This document shows positions 47,599 through 56,283 of a stretch of DNA of 64,000 nt, in pieces; position 1 is the first letter of the stretch; each line of letters starts with the position of its first letter. Location: contig JAKFVT010000024.1 of NCBI GenBank assembly GCA_021732005.1, forward strand, positions 62,001-126,000, given 5' to 3'. The notes under the pieces are model-generated. The model saw only the letters and a program-made list of their open reading frames with translations, searched no databases and was not told the origin of the DNA. Origin of the DNA: Mycobacterium sp. (GTDB lineage Bacteria > Actinomycetota > Actinomycetes > Mycobacteriales > Mycobacteriaceae). A program made the translations under genes and the position numbers.

Positions 47599-50582
47599 GC
47601 GCGCACGTCGCCGGGTCGGGCAAGTCCACTCGCACGCGCATCCCGCGCACCATCCGGGCACTCGCCGTCCCGATCATCCTCATCTGGGTGGCCGCCACCG
47701 CGGCCGTGAATCTACTTGTCCCCCAGGTCGAGAAGGTCGGCATGGCCAACGCCGTGTCGATGTCACCGCAGGACGCACCTGCCGTGATCGCCGCCAAGCG
47801 GATGGGACAGAAATTTCAGGAGTCCACGTCGGACAGCATCGCCATGGTGGTGCTCGTCGGCGATCAACCCCTGGGCGACGCGGCGCACCGCTACTACGAG
47901 ATCCTCGTCGAGAAGTTCAACGCCGACAAGAAGCACGTCGAGCACGTCCAGGACTTCTGGGGCGACATGATCACCGCCGCGGGCGTCCAGAGCAGCGACG
48001 GTAAAGCCGCCTACGTCCAGCTGAACCTGACCGGCGACCAGGGCAGCACCGAGGGCAACCACTCGGTGGATGCGGTGCGCACGATCATCGATGAAACCCC
48101 GCCCCCGGCAGGGCTACACGCCTACGTCACCGGTCCTGCACCGTTGACCACGGATTCACTCGAGGCCAGTGACCGCGGCATGATCAAGATGACCGTGGTC
48201 ACGATGATCGTCATCACGATCATGCTGGCCCTGGTCTACCGATCGGTGAGCACCGTGCTGCTCATACTGGCGATCGTCGGCATCGAGATGGGTGCCGCCC
48301 GCGGCGCGGTCGCGGTGATCGGCCACCTCGGGATCATGGACTTCTCGACGTTCTCGGTTCCGCTCATGACAGCATTGTCGATCGCCGCGGGCACCGATTA
48401 CGCGATCTTCCTGATCGGCCGATACCACGAAGCCCGACAGAACGGCGAGGATCCGGAGTCGGCCTACTACACCGCATTCCACGGTGTCGGCCATGTGATC
48501 CTCGGCTCCGGGCTGACCATCGCGGGCGCCATGCTGACGTTGCGGCTGACCCGGCTGTCCTACTTCAATTCGCTGGCCTACCCGTCTGCCATGGCCCTGA
48601 TCATCGTCGTCGCCGCCGCACTGACCGTCGCCCCGGCGATCCTGGTCATCGCCAGTCGATTCGGTCTGCTGGATCCCAAGCGGATGATGAAGACCAGGGG
48701 GTGGCGCAAGGTCGGCACCGCGACAGTCCGCTGGCCCAAACCGATTCTCGCCGCGGCAACCAGCGTCGTGCTGCTCGGCTTGCTGGCTGTGATCGGCTAC
48801 AAGACGAGCTATGACGACCGTCGTTACATTCCCGCAGACGTCCCGGCCAACGTCGGGTACACGGCAGCCGAAAAGCACTTCAGCACAGCGCGGCTCAACC
48901 CCGACATCATGACCATCGAGTCGGACCACGACATGCGCAACCCCACCGACATGATCGTGCTCGACCGGATTGCCAAGGCGCTGTTCAGGATAAAGGGCAT
49001 CGCGATGGTGCAAAGCATCACCCGGCCACTGGGCTCCCCCATCGCCCACAGCTCCATCCCCTATCAGATCAGCATGTCCTCGGTACCGATCACCCAGAAC
49101 CTGCAGTTCTTGAAGCAGCGCGTCGGTGACATCAGCAAGATGAGTGACGACATGGGCGCAATGATCGGTTCGATGACACAGCTGCAGGCGCTGATGGTGA
49201 AGTTCTCCGACGCCATGCACACCACCGTCGGCTCGGGCAACGGCATGGTGGGGTCAGCGCACCGCAGCGTCGCCGACATGGACACCATGAAGGCAACGCT
49301 GGACCAGATGCGGGACAACATCGCCAATTTCGACGACGAGGTGCGGCCATTCCGTAATTACTTCTACTGGGAGCCGAACTGTTTCAACATCCCGGCCTGC
49401 TTTGCGGTGCGCTCGGCGTTCGACGCCATGGACGGCGTCAACACGTTCAGCGACAACATGGCCTCGCTGCAGACCGACATGACGGCGATGGTCGACGGCA
49501 TGGACAAGATGGTCAACGGCATGGGCAGCATCGACGCGCTGGTGCCGCAGATGGTGCAGCAGTTCGGCCCGATCATCGCGACCGCCACGACAATGCAGCA
49601 CACCCTGCAGACCATCCACAGCAGTTTCGACGGGCTCATCCAACAGATGCAGCAGATGACCGACACGGCCACCGCGATGGGTGAGGCGTTCGACGCATCC
49701 AAGAGTGACGACTACTTCTATCTACCGCCGGAGGTGTTCGCCAACCCCGACTTCCAGAAGGGGCTCAAGCTGTTCCTCTCACCGGACGGCAAGGCGGCCC
49801 GGCTGATCGTCACCCACGATGTGAATCCCGCCTCCGAGGCCGGCATCTCGGTGGTCGACGATCAGCTGACGGCAGCGCACGAGGCGATCAAGGGCACCGC
49901 GCTGGCCAACGCGGACGTCTACCTGACCGGCACCGCGGCCACCTACCGCGACGTACAGGCAGGTGCAAAATACGACACCATGATCGCCGCGTTCGCCGCT
50001 CTGACACTGATCTTCATCGTGATGCTGATCATCACGCGCGCACTGGTGGCGTCGATGGTGATCGTCGGGACGGTGGTGATCTCGCTTGGTGCTGCCTTCG
50101 GCCTGTCGGTGTTCATCTTCGAACGGATCGTGGGCATCGAATTGAACTGGATCGTGCTGGCATTCGCGGTGATCATCCTGATGGCCGTGGGCAGCGACTA
50201 CAACCTGCTGCTGGTGTCGCGGTTCAAGGAGGAGATCGGCGCGGGTATCAATACCGGCATCATCCGGTCCATGGGCAGTACCGGCACGGTGGTGACGGCC
50301 GCCGGGCTGGTGTTCGCCTTCACGATGGGTTCGATGATCTCTGGTGACCTGCTCAACGTCGGTCAGGGCGGGATGACGATCGGGATCGGCCTGTTGCTCG
50401 ACACGTTGATCGTCCGGTCCTTGATGACACCGTCGATAGCCGCGATCCTCGGACCCTGGTTCTGGTGGCCGCTGCGGGTTCGGCAACGGCCGGCCTACAG
50501 CGAGCGGATGCGCGCGGTCCCACCCGAGCGGGACATCAAGCCCGAACCCGAGGATGACACCGAGGTGCTGGCCCCGGCTTAA
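47595..50582 (+). CDS. MmpL family RND exporter
   Basis: This 995-residue protein has 12 transmembrane helices in two groups and two large periplasmic loops; the second is extended, with Met-rich heptad-like helices (for example DMGAMIGSMTQLQALMVKF). The proton-relay Asp-Tyr pairs are in GTDYAIFLIGRYHEAR and GSDYNLLLVSRFKEE. It belongs to the MmpL4/MmpL5-style group that works with MmpS. Substrates of relatives include siderophores, lipids and drugs. Its last codons overlap viuB by 4 bp, tail to tail. Confidence 0.94.
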   Translation: MSAHVAGSGKSTRTRIPRTIRALAVPIILIWVAATAAVNLLVPQVEKVGMANAVSMSPQDAPAVIAAKRMGQKFQESTSDSIAMVVLVGDQPLGDAAHRYYEILVEKFNADKKHVEHVQDFWGDMITAAGVQSSDGKAAYVQLNLTGDQGSTEGNHSVDAVRTIIDETPPPAGLHAYVTGPAPLTTDSLEASDRGMIKMTVVTMIVITIMLALVYRSVSTVLLILAIVGIEMGAARGAVAVIGHLGIMDFSTFSVPLMTALSIAAGTDYAIFLIGRYHEARQNGEDPESAYYTAFHGVGHVILGSGLTIAGAMLTLRLTRLSYFNSLAYPSAMALIIVVAAALTVAPAILVIASRFGLLDPKRMMKTRGWRKVGTATVRWPKPILAAATSVVLLGLLAVIGYKTSYDDRRYIPADVPANVGYTAAEKHFSTARLNPDIMTIESDHDMRNPTDMIVLDRIAKALFRIKGIAMVQSITRPLGSPIAHSSIPYQISMSSVPITQNLQFLKQRVGDISKMSDDMGAMIGSMTQLQALMVKFSDAMHTTVGSGNGMVGSAHRSVADMDTMKATLDQMRDNIANFDDEVRPFRNYFYWEPNCFNIPACFAVRSAFDAMDGVNTFSDNMASLQTDMTAMVDGMDKMVNGMGSIDALVPQMVQQFGPIIATATTMQHTLQTIHSSFDGLIQQMQQMTDTATAMGEAFDASKSDDYFYLPPEVFANPDFQKGLKLFLSPDGKAARLIVTHDVNPASEAGISVVDDQLTAAHEAIKGTALANADVYLTGTAATYRDVQAGAKYDTMIAAFAALTLIFIVMLIITRALVASMVIVGTVVISLGAAFGLSVFIFERIVGIELNWIVLAFAVIILMAVGSDYNLLLVSRFKEEIGAGINTGIIRSMGSTGTVVTAAGLVFAFTMGSMISGDLLNVGQGGMTIGIGLLLDTLIVRSLMTPSIAAILGPWFWWPLRVRQRPAYSERMRAVPPERDIKPEPEDDTEVLAPA

Positions 50583-51427
50583 CCCTCCCCGGCTTCGGCC
50601 TCGGCGAGTTCGCGCTTCCACTGTTTGAACGTCTCTTCGGTGCGGCCGCGCCGCCAGTAGCCCGAGATGGAGGCCCACTTGGCGTCGACGCCGCGCTCCT
50701 TGCGGATGTAGGGGCGCAGGTTGTGCATGACGGCTTGGGCTTCACCGTGGATGAAGACCTGGACCTGGCCTGGGAGCCACAACGTGGTGGTGACGGCCTC
50801 GATCAGCGGTGCGTTGTCACCGGCGCGGTCGTCGCCGACCAGATCGGCGCGCCCGCCGCGGTAGATCCAGTTGATGGCCACGGATTCCGGCGCATTGAGC
50901 TCGACTTCGTCCTCGGGTCCGGCGACTTCGATGAACGCCTTGCCAACAGCGTTGGGCGGCAACGCTTCCAGGGCGGCGCTGATGGCGGGAAGTCCTGCCT
51001 CGTCGCCGGCGAACAAATGCCAGTCGGCGGCCGGGTCGGGTGCGTACGCCCCGCCGGGCCCCATCAGGTAGACGGTGTCACCTGGCTTGGCAGCCGCCGC
51101 CCACGGTCCGGCCACGCCGTGCTCACCGTGGACCACGAAGTCGACGGTGATCTGACGAGCTTCCGGGTCGACGCGGCGCACGGTGTAGGTGCGCACAGTG
51201 GGCTGTTGTTCGGGCGGGATGCCCTTGAAGCTGTCCAGCGACAGCGGGTGCGGCAGCGACGCGACGTCGATGTCGTCGCGCACGAAGACGAACTTCACGT
51301 AGGAGTCGGTGAACTCACCGGGGGTGAACGTGTCGAACCCGGTGCCGCCGAGGACGACGCGCACCATGTGCGGTGCGAGCTGCTCGGTATTGACGACCTG
51401 AAATGTGTGTAGTGGTCGACCCGCCAC
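50579..51427 (-). CDS. viuB: Siderophore-interacting protein (ferric-siderophore reductase, ViuB/Rv2895c-like)
   Basis: This 282-residue FAD/NAD(P)H flavoreductase of the SIP family has the FAD-binding RTYTVRRVDPEARQITVDFVVHG segment, GPWAAAAKPGDTVYLMGPGG and a C-terminal NAD-binding half with a Trp-rich end. It reduces ferric siderophore to release iron in the cytoplasm. GTG start at 51427. No IdeR box was recognised upstream. The neighbouring MmpS/L pair may or may not share its iron role. Confidence 0.9.
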   Translation of the reverse strand: MAGRPLHTFQVVNTEQLAPHMVRVVLGGTGFDTFTPGEFTDSYVKFVFVRDDIDVASLPHPLSLDSFKGIPPEQQPTVRTYTVRRVDPEARQITVDFVVHGEHGVAGPWAAAAKPGDTVYLMGPGGAYAPDPAADWHLFAGDEAGLPAISAALEALPPNAVGKAFIEVAGPEDEVELNAPESVAINWIYRGGRADLVGDDRAGDNAPLIEAVTTTLWLPGQVQVFIHGEAQAVMHNLRPYIRKERGVDAKWASISGYWRRGRTEETFKQWKRELAEAEAGEG

Positions 51428-51520
51428 ATCGCCTCCCGACGAAAATCGATAGCCAACCGGCTCGACTATACGTTTCGAGCTTGTGTTCCGGCTGTCTACA
51501 TTGTCAGGCCCCCTGCATTG

Positions 51521-52654
51521 TCAGGCCCCTCTGCGCACCAGCCGCCAGCAGCCGTCCTCACGGCGGGCCAGTCCGGCGATCTCCAGCATCGCCAGCGGAC
51601 CCAAGACGCCGGTGGGCGGCAGACCAGAGGCGACCGCGATTTCATCTGCGCTGCGCACACCGCGGGCCGGCAGCGCCTCGTACACCTGCTTCTCGGGGTC
51701 GCTCAGGCCATCGAGCGGGCCAACCGGCCGAGGCTCCTCGTCGGCGAATTCGCCTGCCCGACCGACCAATTCGACGACCTCTTCGGCCCGCGTCACCAGC
51801 TCGGCACCGTTGCGTAGCAGGGTGTGGCAGCCCATCGACGACGCCGACGTCACCGGCCCAGGCACCGCACACACCACCCGGCCCAGCACCCGTGCCCACG
51901 CGGCGGTGTTCGCCGCCCCACTGCGGACACCGGCCTCCACCACCACGGTGGCCGTACCCAGCGCCGCCACCAGCCGATTGCGGGTCAGGAAGCGGTGCCG
52001 CGCGGGCCGTACGCCTGGCGGGTATTCCGTCAGCAGCAGGCCGGAATTGCTGATCCGGTGCAGCAGCGACGAATGGCCGGCCGGATACAGCACGTCGATG
52101 CCGCCGGCCAGCACCGCCACCGTCTGCCCCTCATTGGCCAGCGCCGCACGGTGCGCCACCCCGTCGATGCCGTAGGCGCCGCCGGAAACCACGGTGACGT
52201 CCTGTTCGGCCAGCCCCGCGGCCAGATCGGCGGCGACGTGTTCGCCGTACCCAGAGGCCGCTCGCGTTCCCACGATGGCTGCTGCCCGCTCCGCGACCTC
52301 GTCGAGCCGGGTCGGGCCGATCGCCCACAGCGCGATCGGTGGCCGGCCGTGCGGCTTCTCCCGCACCGCGGATCCGCCGAAGGCCGCGAACGCCAGTATC
52401 GGCCATTCGTCGTCGTCGGGCGTGATGAGTCGACCTCCGCGGCGCTCGAGCAGAGCCAGGTCCGCCTCAGCTGCATCGATGTCACGCCGGGCGGCCGTCC
52501 GTTCCCGTAACGCGTCACTGACCTCGCCGGCGGCGACCCGCTGGGAAGCTTCCACCGGGCCGACGTCGCCGACCAGCGCGGCGATCTCGTCGCAGGGTGG
52601 TTCGGCGACCCTGGACAGATATGCCCATGCCAGAGTCCTGGCGTCGTCCGTCAT
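51521..52654 (-). CDS. dprA: DNA-processing protein DprA
   Basis: This 377-residue protein loads RecA on single-stranded DNA in competence. A SAM-like N-terminal part precedes the Rossmann core (IVGTRAASGYGEHVA, VSGGAYGIDGVAHRAAL, FLTRNRLVAALG) and a C-terminal winged-helix DML-1-like domain. The ATG at 52654 overlaps the comM stop (ATGA). A long open frame upstream overlaps comM and is ignored. Confidence 0.95.
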   Translation of the reverse strand: MTDDARTLAWAYLSRVAEPPCDEIAALVGDVGPVEASQRVAAGEVSDALRERTAARRDIDAAEADLALLERRGGRLITPDDDEWPILAFAAFGGSAVREKPHGRPPIALWAIGPTRLDEVAERAAAIVGTRAASGYGEHVAADLAAGLAEQDVTVVSGGAYGIDGVAHRAALANEGQTVAVLAGGIDVLYPAGHSSLLHRISNSGLLLTEYPPGVRPARHRFLTRNRLVAALGTATVVVEAGVRSGAANTAAWARVLGRVVCAVPGPVTSASSMGCHTLLRNGAELVTRAEEVVELVGRAGEFADEEPRPVGPLDGLSDPEKQVYEALPARGVRSADEIAVASGLPPTGVLGPLAMLEIAGLARREDGCWRLVRRGA

Positions 52655-54162
52655 GGCTTTGCTCCTCCCTGACGGAAGCTCAATGCCACCGCCACATCGT
52701 CGACGCTCGGTGTGGTCCGTCCGGCCAGATCCGCCAATGTCCACGCGACCCGCAGTGAGCGGTCGACGCCCCGGATACTGAGCGCCCCGCGCTCCAGTGC
52801 GATCTTCAGCGGCGCCATCGCGGTGGCGTCGAGCCGGAACTTCCGGCGCAGCACCGACCCGGTGACTTCGGCGTTGGTGGTGAATCCGTATCGGCGCCAC
52901 CGTTCGGCCGCTGCCGCACGTGCCTGGCCAACCCGATCCCGCACGGCGGCAGTGGGTTCCGCAGCATCGGGCGCGAAGGCACCGGCGCGCACCATGTGCA
53001 TCTCGACCCGCAGGTCCACCCGATCCATCAGCGGCCCGGACAGCTTGCCGAGGTAGCGGCGCTTCTCCACTGACGTGCAGATGCAGTCTTTCGGGTCGGT
53101 TTGCGCACACGCGCACGGGTTGGCCGCCATCACGAGCTGAAACCGTGCGGGGTAGCACGCCACCCCGTCGCGACGGGCAAGCCGAATCTCGCCGTCTTCC
53201 AACGGTGTTCGCAGGGACTCAAGGACGCTGACTCGAATCTCGGCGCATTCGTCGAGGAAGAGCACGCCCCGGTGGGCGCGGCTCACGGCGCCGGGACGGG
53301 CCATGCCCGAGCCGCCACCGACCAGGGCGGCCACACTCGACGAGTGATGCGGCGCGATGAACGGCGGGCGAGTGATCAGCGGGGTGGTCTCGGACAGCAT
53401 TCCGACCACCGAATGGATCGCCGTCACCTCCAGCGCCTCACGTTCGGTGAGTTCGGGCAGCAGCCCGGGGAGCCGTTGGGCCAGCATGGTTTTCCCCACG
53501 CCTGGCGGGCCGGTGAGCATCAGGTGGTGCGCGCCCGCGGCGGCGACCTCGACGGCGAACCGGGCGTGCGTCTGGCCCACCACGTCGGCCAGGTCGGCAA
53601 CCGAATCGGCGTGCGGCGCCGGTGTGTCGACGCGGTCGGCGAGGGCGGCCTTTCCCGTCAACCAGCCTTGCAGCTGCCGCAGTGTCTGAGCGCCAAGGAC
53701 CTCGATGCCGTCGACCAGGCTGGCCTCAGCGAGGTTGGCGACCGGCACCACCACGGTGGGCCAGCCTTGTCGCTTGGCCGCCAAGACGGCCGGGAGGACG
53801 CCGCGCACCGACCGGATCCGGCCGTCGAGAGCCAGCTCGCCCAGCAGCACCGACTTCTCCAACCGATCCCACGGTTTCTTATGGCTTGCCGACAGCACCG
53901 CGGCGGCGATCGCGATGTCGTACAGCGAGCCGGCCTTGGCCAACGTTGCCGGCGACAGCGCCAAGGTCAGTCGCGACATCGGCCACTCGTTGCCGCAGTT
54001 GGTGATTGCCGCACGTACCCGGTCCCGGGACTCGCGCAGCGCGGCGTCGGGCAGCCCCACCAGGTACACCCCGGGGAGACCCGCGGTGATGTCGGCCTCG
54101 ATCTCGACGATCTCGCCATCGAGGCCCCGCACGGCGACCGAGTAAGCGCGCCCTAACGCCAT
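52651..54162 (-). CDS. comM: ComM / Mg-chelatase-like AAA+ ATPase (YifB family)
   Basis: This 503-residue AAA+ helicase-like ATPase promotes branch migration in recombination. It has an N-terminal Lon-type domain (GLPGVYLVGLPDAALRESRDR), Walker A GPPGVGKTML, Walker B LFLDECAE and a Cys4 zinc-like cluster (CACAQTDPKDCIC). The start overlaps the yraN stop by one base. It belongs to the yraN-comM-dprA operon. Confidence 0.95.
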   Translation of the reverse strand: MALGRAYSVAVRGLDGEIVEIEADITAGLPGVYLVGLPDAALRESRDRVRAAITNCGNEWPMSRLTLALSPATLAKAGSLYDIAIAAAVLSASHKKPWDRLEKSVLLGELALDGRIRSVRGVLPAVLAAKRQGWPTVVVPVANLAEASLVDGIEVLGAQTLRQLQGWLTGKAALADRVDTPAPHADSVADLADVVGQTHARFAVEVAAAGAHHLMLTGPPGVGKTMLAQRLPGLLPELTEREALEVTAIHSVVGMLSETTPLITRPPFIAPHHSSSVAALVGGGSGMARPGAVSRAHRGVLFLDECAEIRVSVLESLRTPLEDGEIRLARRDGVACYPARFQLVMAANPCACAQTDPKDCICTSVEKRRYLGKLSGPLMDRVDLRVEMHMVRAGAFAPDAAEPTAAVRDRVGQARAAAAERWRRYGFTTNAEVTGSVLRRKFRLDATAMAPLKIALERGALSIRGVDRSLRVAWTLADLAGRTTPSVDDVAVALSFRQGGAKP

Positions 54163-54545
54163 CAGCCGACCCCACGCAGATGGATGATCTCCGGTGACCG
54201 CTGCCTACCGATGCGCACGCCGATCACATCGATGCGGACCGCGGCCCAACTCCGGTCTTGGCCGGCCAGCCAGATCCCGACCAGACGGCGGATCCGCCGC
54301 ACCTTGGCCGGGGTGACCGCGTACTCCACGCCGCCGAATCCGTCACCGGTGCGGGTCTTCACCTCGACGAACACCAGCGTGCCGTCGGGGGCCGCCGCGA
54401 TCACGTCGAGTTCGCCGTAGCGGCAGCGCCAATTGCGAACCACGATCCGCAAGCCCAGCGACTCCAGATGCTCGACCGCCAGCTGCTCCCCCAGCGCACC
54501 GAGCTGGTTGCGGCTCATCGTCGTCATGGGTGCAGCGTCGGGCAC
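54162..54545 (-). CDS. YraN/UPF0102 family nuclease-like protein
   Basis: This 127-residue protein is of the UPF0102 family with a PD-(D/E)xK nuclease core: Glu and Asp in YGELDVIA, then FVEVKTR. Rv2898c holds this place in M. tuberculosis. Starts at 54545 or 54527 are both possible. The biochemical role is unproven; the tie to comM and dprA suggests DNA processing. Confidence 0.9.
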   Translation of the reverse strand: MPDAAPMTTMSRNQLGALGEQLAVEHLESLGLRIVVRNWRCRYGELDVIAAAPDGTLVFVEVKTRTGDGFGGVEYAVTPAKVRRIRRLVGIWLAGQDRSWAAVRIDVIGVRIGRQRSPEIIHLRGVG

Positions 54546-54598
54546 GCGGCCGACAGCTGCCGACGCTCACCGACCGAATCACCCCCGAAACCGCCGAG

Positions 54599-54625
54599 TT
54601 GTCCACAGATCCGGGCTCATCCACA
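54599..54625. other. Two DnaA-box-like 9-mers upstream of yraN
   Basis: TTGTCCACA (54599-54607) equals the mycobacterial DnaA-box consensus, and TCATCCACA (54617-54625) is one base off the common variants, 18 bp away in the same direction. They lie in the 150-bp spacer between yraN and the HAD gene, which holds nothing else. Confidence 0.45.
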
Positions 54626-54695
54626 GGCTCACTTCGCTGAGGTCCAGCGGGTGGTCGCCGACCGGAACTAGTGCTGCACCACGAGACTCGGCGCC

Positions 54696-55469
54696 TCAGA
54701 TCAGCTCGATCGCCTCCGCGATCGACGGCAACACGCGCGCCGGCCGGAAGGGGTAGCGCTCGATGTCCGCGACCGTCGTCGAACCCGTCAGCACCAGGAT
54801 CGTTTCCAGCCCCGCCTCGATCCCGGCCACCACGTCGGTGTCCATCCGGTCGCCGACCATCACCGTGCTCTCCGAATGCGCCTCGATCCGGTTCAGCGCA
54901 CTGCGGAACATCATCGGGTTGGGCTTGCCCACGAAATACGGTTCGCGCCCGGTCGCCTTGGTGATCATCGCGGCCACCGATCCGGTCGCCGGCATCGGCC
55001 CTTCAGCCGACGGCCCGGTGACATCGGGGTTGGTGGCGATGAAGCGCGCACCCTGTCCGATCAGCCGGACCGCCTTCGTGATCGCCTCGAACGAGTAGGT
55101 GCGCGTCTCCCCGAGCACCACGAAATCGGGGTCGGTATCGGTCAGCGTGTACCCCGTCTCGTGCAGCGCGGTGGTCAACCCCGCCTCGCCGATGACGTAG
55201 GCCGACCCGCCGGGCAGCTGATCATGCAGGAAGGCCGCGGTGGCCATGGCCGAGGTCCAGATGGCCTCTTCCGGCACGTCCAGTCCCGAACGAGCCAGCC
55301 GCGCCGCCAGGTCACGCGGTGTGTAGATCGAGTTGTTGGTCAGCACCAGGAATCGTCGCTGCTTGTCGATCAGGCACGCCAAGAACTCGGCGGCCCCGGG
55401 CAACGCATGCTCCTCGCGCACCAGCACACCGTCCATATCGGTAAGCCAGCACTCCGGTGTCGTTCGCAC
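54696..55469 (-). CDS. HAD-superfamily NagD-type phosphatase
   Basis: This 257-residue HAD hydrolase of the IIA subfamily has the nucleophile motif DMDGVLV, motif II LTNNS, Lys in FVGKPNPMMF and motif IV GDRMDTDVVAGIEAG. The GTG at 55469 follows GGGAGGACC. Relatives dephosphorylate sugar phosphates or glycerol phosphates. It is a single gene, downstream of the unknown 55547 gene by 77 bp. Confidence 0.9.
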   Translation of the reverse strand: MRTTPECWLTDMDGVLVREEHALPGAAEFLACLIDKQRRFLVLTNNSIYTPRDLAARLARSGLDVPEEAIWTSAMATAAFLHDQLPGGSAYVIGEAGLTTALHETGYTLTDTDPDFVVLGETRTYSFEAITKAVRLIGQGARFIATNPDVTGPSAEGPMPATGSVAAMITKATGREPYFVGKPNPMMFRSALNRIEAHSESTVMVGDRMDTDVVAGIEAGLETILVLTGSTTVADIERYPFRPARVLPSIAEAIELI

Positions 55470-55546
55470 GGTCCTCCCTTCGGAGACGTTGTGTCCATCA
55501 GTGTTCCCTGATACCGCATCGCCAACCCCACGTTCGAGCAAGGCGG

Positions 55547-56155
55547 TCATGACGCGATATCCGCAGCGGCCGGACGTTGCACCACCCGGCCGACGCTGGT
55601 GCACGCCTGCGTGAACGTCACCACCGGCGTCGTCCGAAGGCCATCGTCATCCAAGGCGGGCGGAACGCCATGGCTACCAGGGGATTCCGCTCCGTAGAGC
55701 ACACTCCAACCCACTGAGCCGTTGTCATCGGAATGAGCGACAACAAGGGCGTCCCGCTCCGACATCTGATCAAGCAGCGTCCCGATCGCATGGTCGGGCT
55801 CGGCGAGCACGACGATGGGCTCGGCCCCTGCATCCGTCAGCCGGGTCACCTGATCGCGCAGCCCGGTCTGCTCAGTCAGCAGGATCTGGAGCAGCATCCG
55901 ATCACTTGACGTATCCCGATGTACTGCACCGACTCTGGTCCGCACCCACATGCCGCGGACCAGCCCCTCGATGTGCTCGACGACCCGTGGCAACTCACGG
56001 CGATCCACGTGTAGCCGCGCGCACAGGCACATCCGGTAGGACGTGCGGGCCTCAGCCAGCGTCGCCGCACCCCCGGCACAGCCGCTGGGCACACCCCGGA
56101 AGGTGAGCTGGGGCTGATGGTCAGGGTCGTGGCGGAAGATCACATGATCGGTCAT
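55547..56155 (-). CDS. Unknown protein, possible HicB-like N-terminus
   Basis: This 202-residue protein has an ATG at 56155 after GGGAGGCGAGC. Residues about 3-45 (VIFRHDPDHQPQLTFRGVPS, then GGAATLAEARTSYR) look like the partially degraded RNase H fold of HicB-type antitoxins, but no HicA partner is present. The rest has no recognised domain; it includes Asp/Glu-rich runs and a C-terminal Cys. It is translationally coupled to the 42-codon ORF upstream (TGATG). Function unknown. Confidence 0.7.
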   Translation of the reverse strand: MTDHVIFRHDPDHQPQLTFRGVPSGCAGGAATLAEARTSYRMCLCARLHVDRRELPRVVEHIEGLVRGMWVRTRVGAVHRDTSSDRMLLQILLTEQTGLRDQVTRLTDAGAEPIVVLAEPDHAIGTLLDQMSERDALVVAHSDDNGSVGWSVLYGAESPGSHGVPPALDDDGLRTTPVVTFTQACTSVGRVVQRPAAADIAS

Positions 56156-56283
56156 CAGCTCGCCTCCCGGCGGGTGGCCCGCTCCCCTACGACAATCGTC
56201 ACACGTTGCCGCGCAGGCAGATACAGATCCACGCACATCGGCGTCCGCCGCCTCAGGAGGAATGCCAGCATCGCGCGGATCAT
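56155..56283 (-). CDS. 42-residue coupled ORF between MFS pump and unknown protein
   Basis: A basic 42-residue ORF (IRAMLAFLLRRRTPMCVDLY, then ARQRVTIVVGERATRREAS) begins at an ATG that overlaps the MFS stop (ATGA) and ends in a TGA that overlaps the next start (TGATG). Such exact overlaps at both ends argue for translation. No homologue was recognised, and the peptide could also simply serve coupling. Confidence 0.5.
   Translation of the reverse strand: MIRAMLAFLLRRRTPMCVDLYLPARQRVTIVVGERATRREAS

Noticed and set aside
51428..51520. IdeR box upstream of viuB
   Set aside because: The spacer holds a short AGCC-AACC-GGCT palindrome and a small CATTGTCAGGCCCC duplication, but nothing resembling the 19-bp TTAGGTTAG-type iron box.
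51903..53158. Longer dprA starting near 53158
   Set aside because: The extension lies wholly inside comM in another frame; the ATG at 52654 overlapping the comM stop is the usual operon junction.
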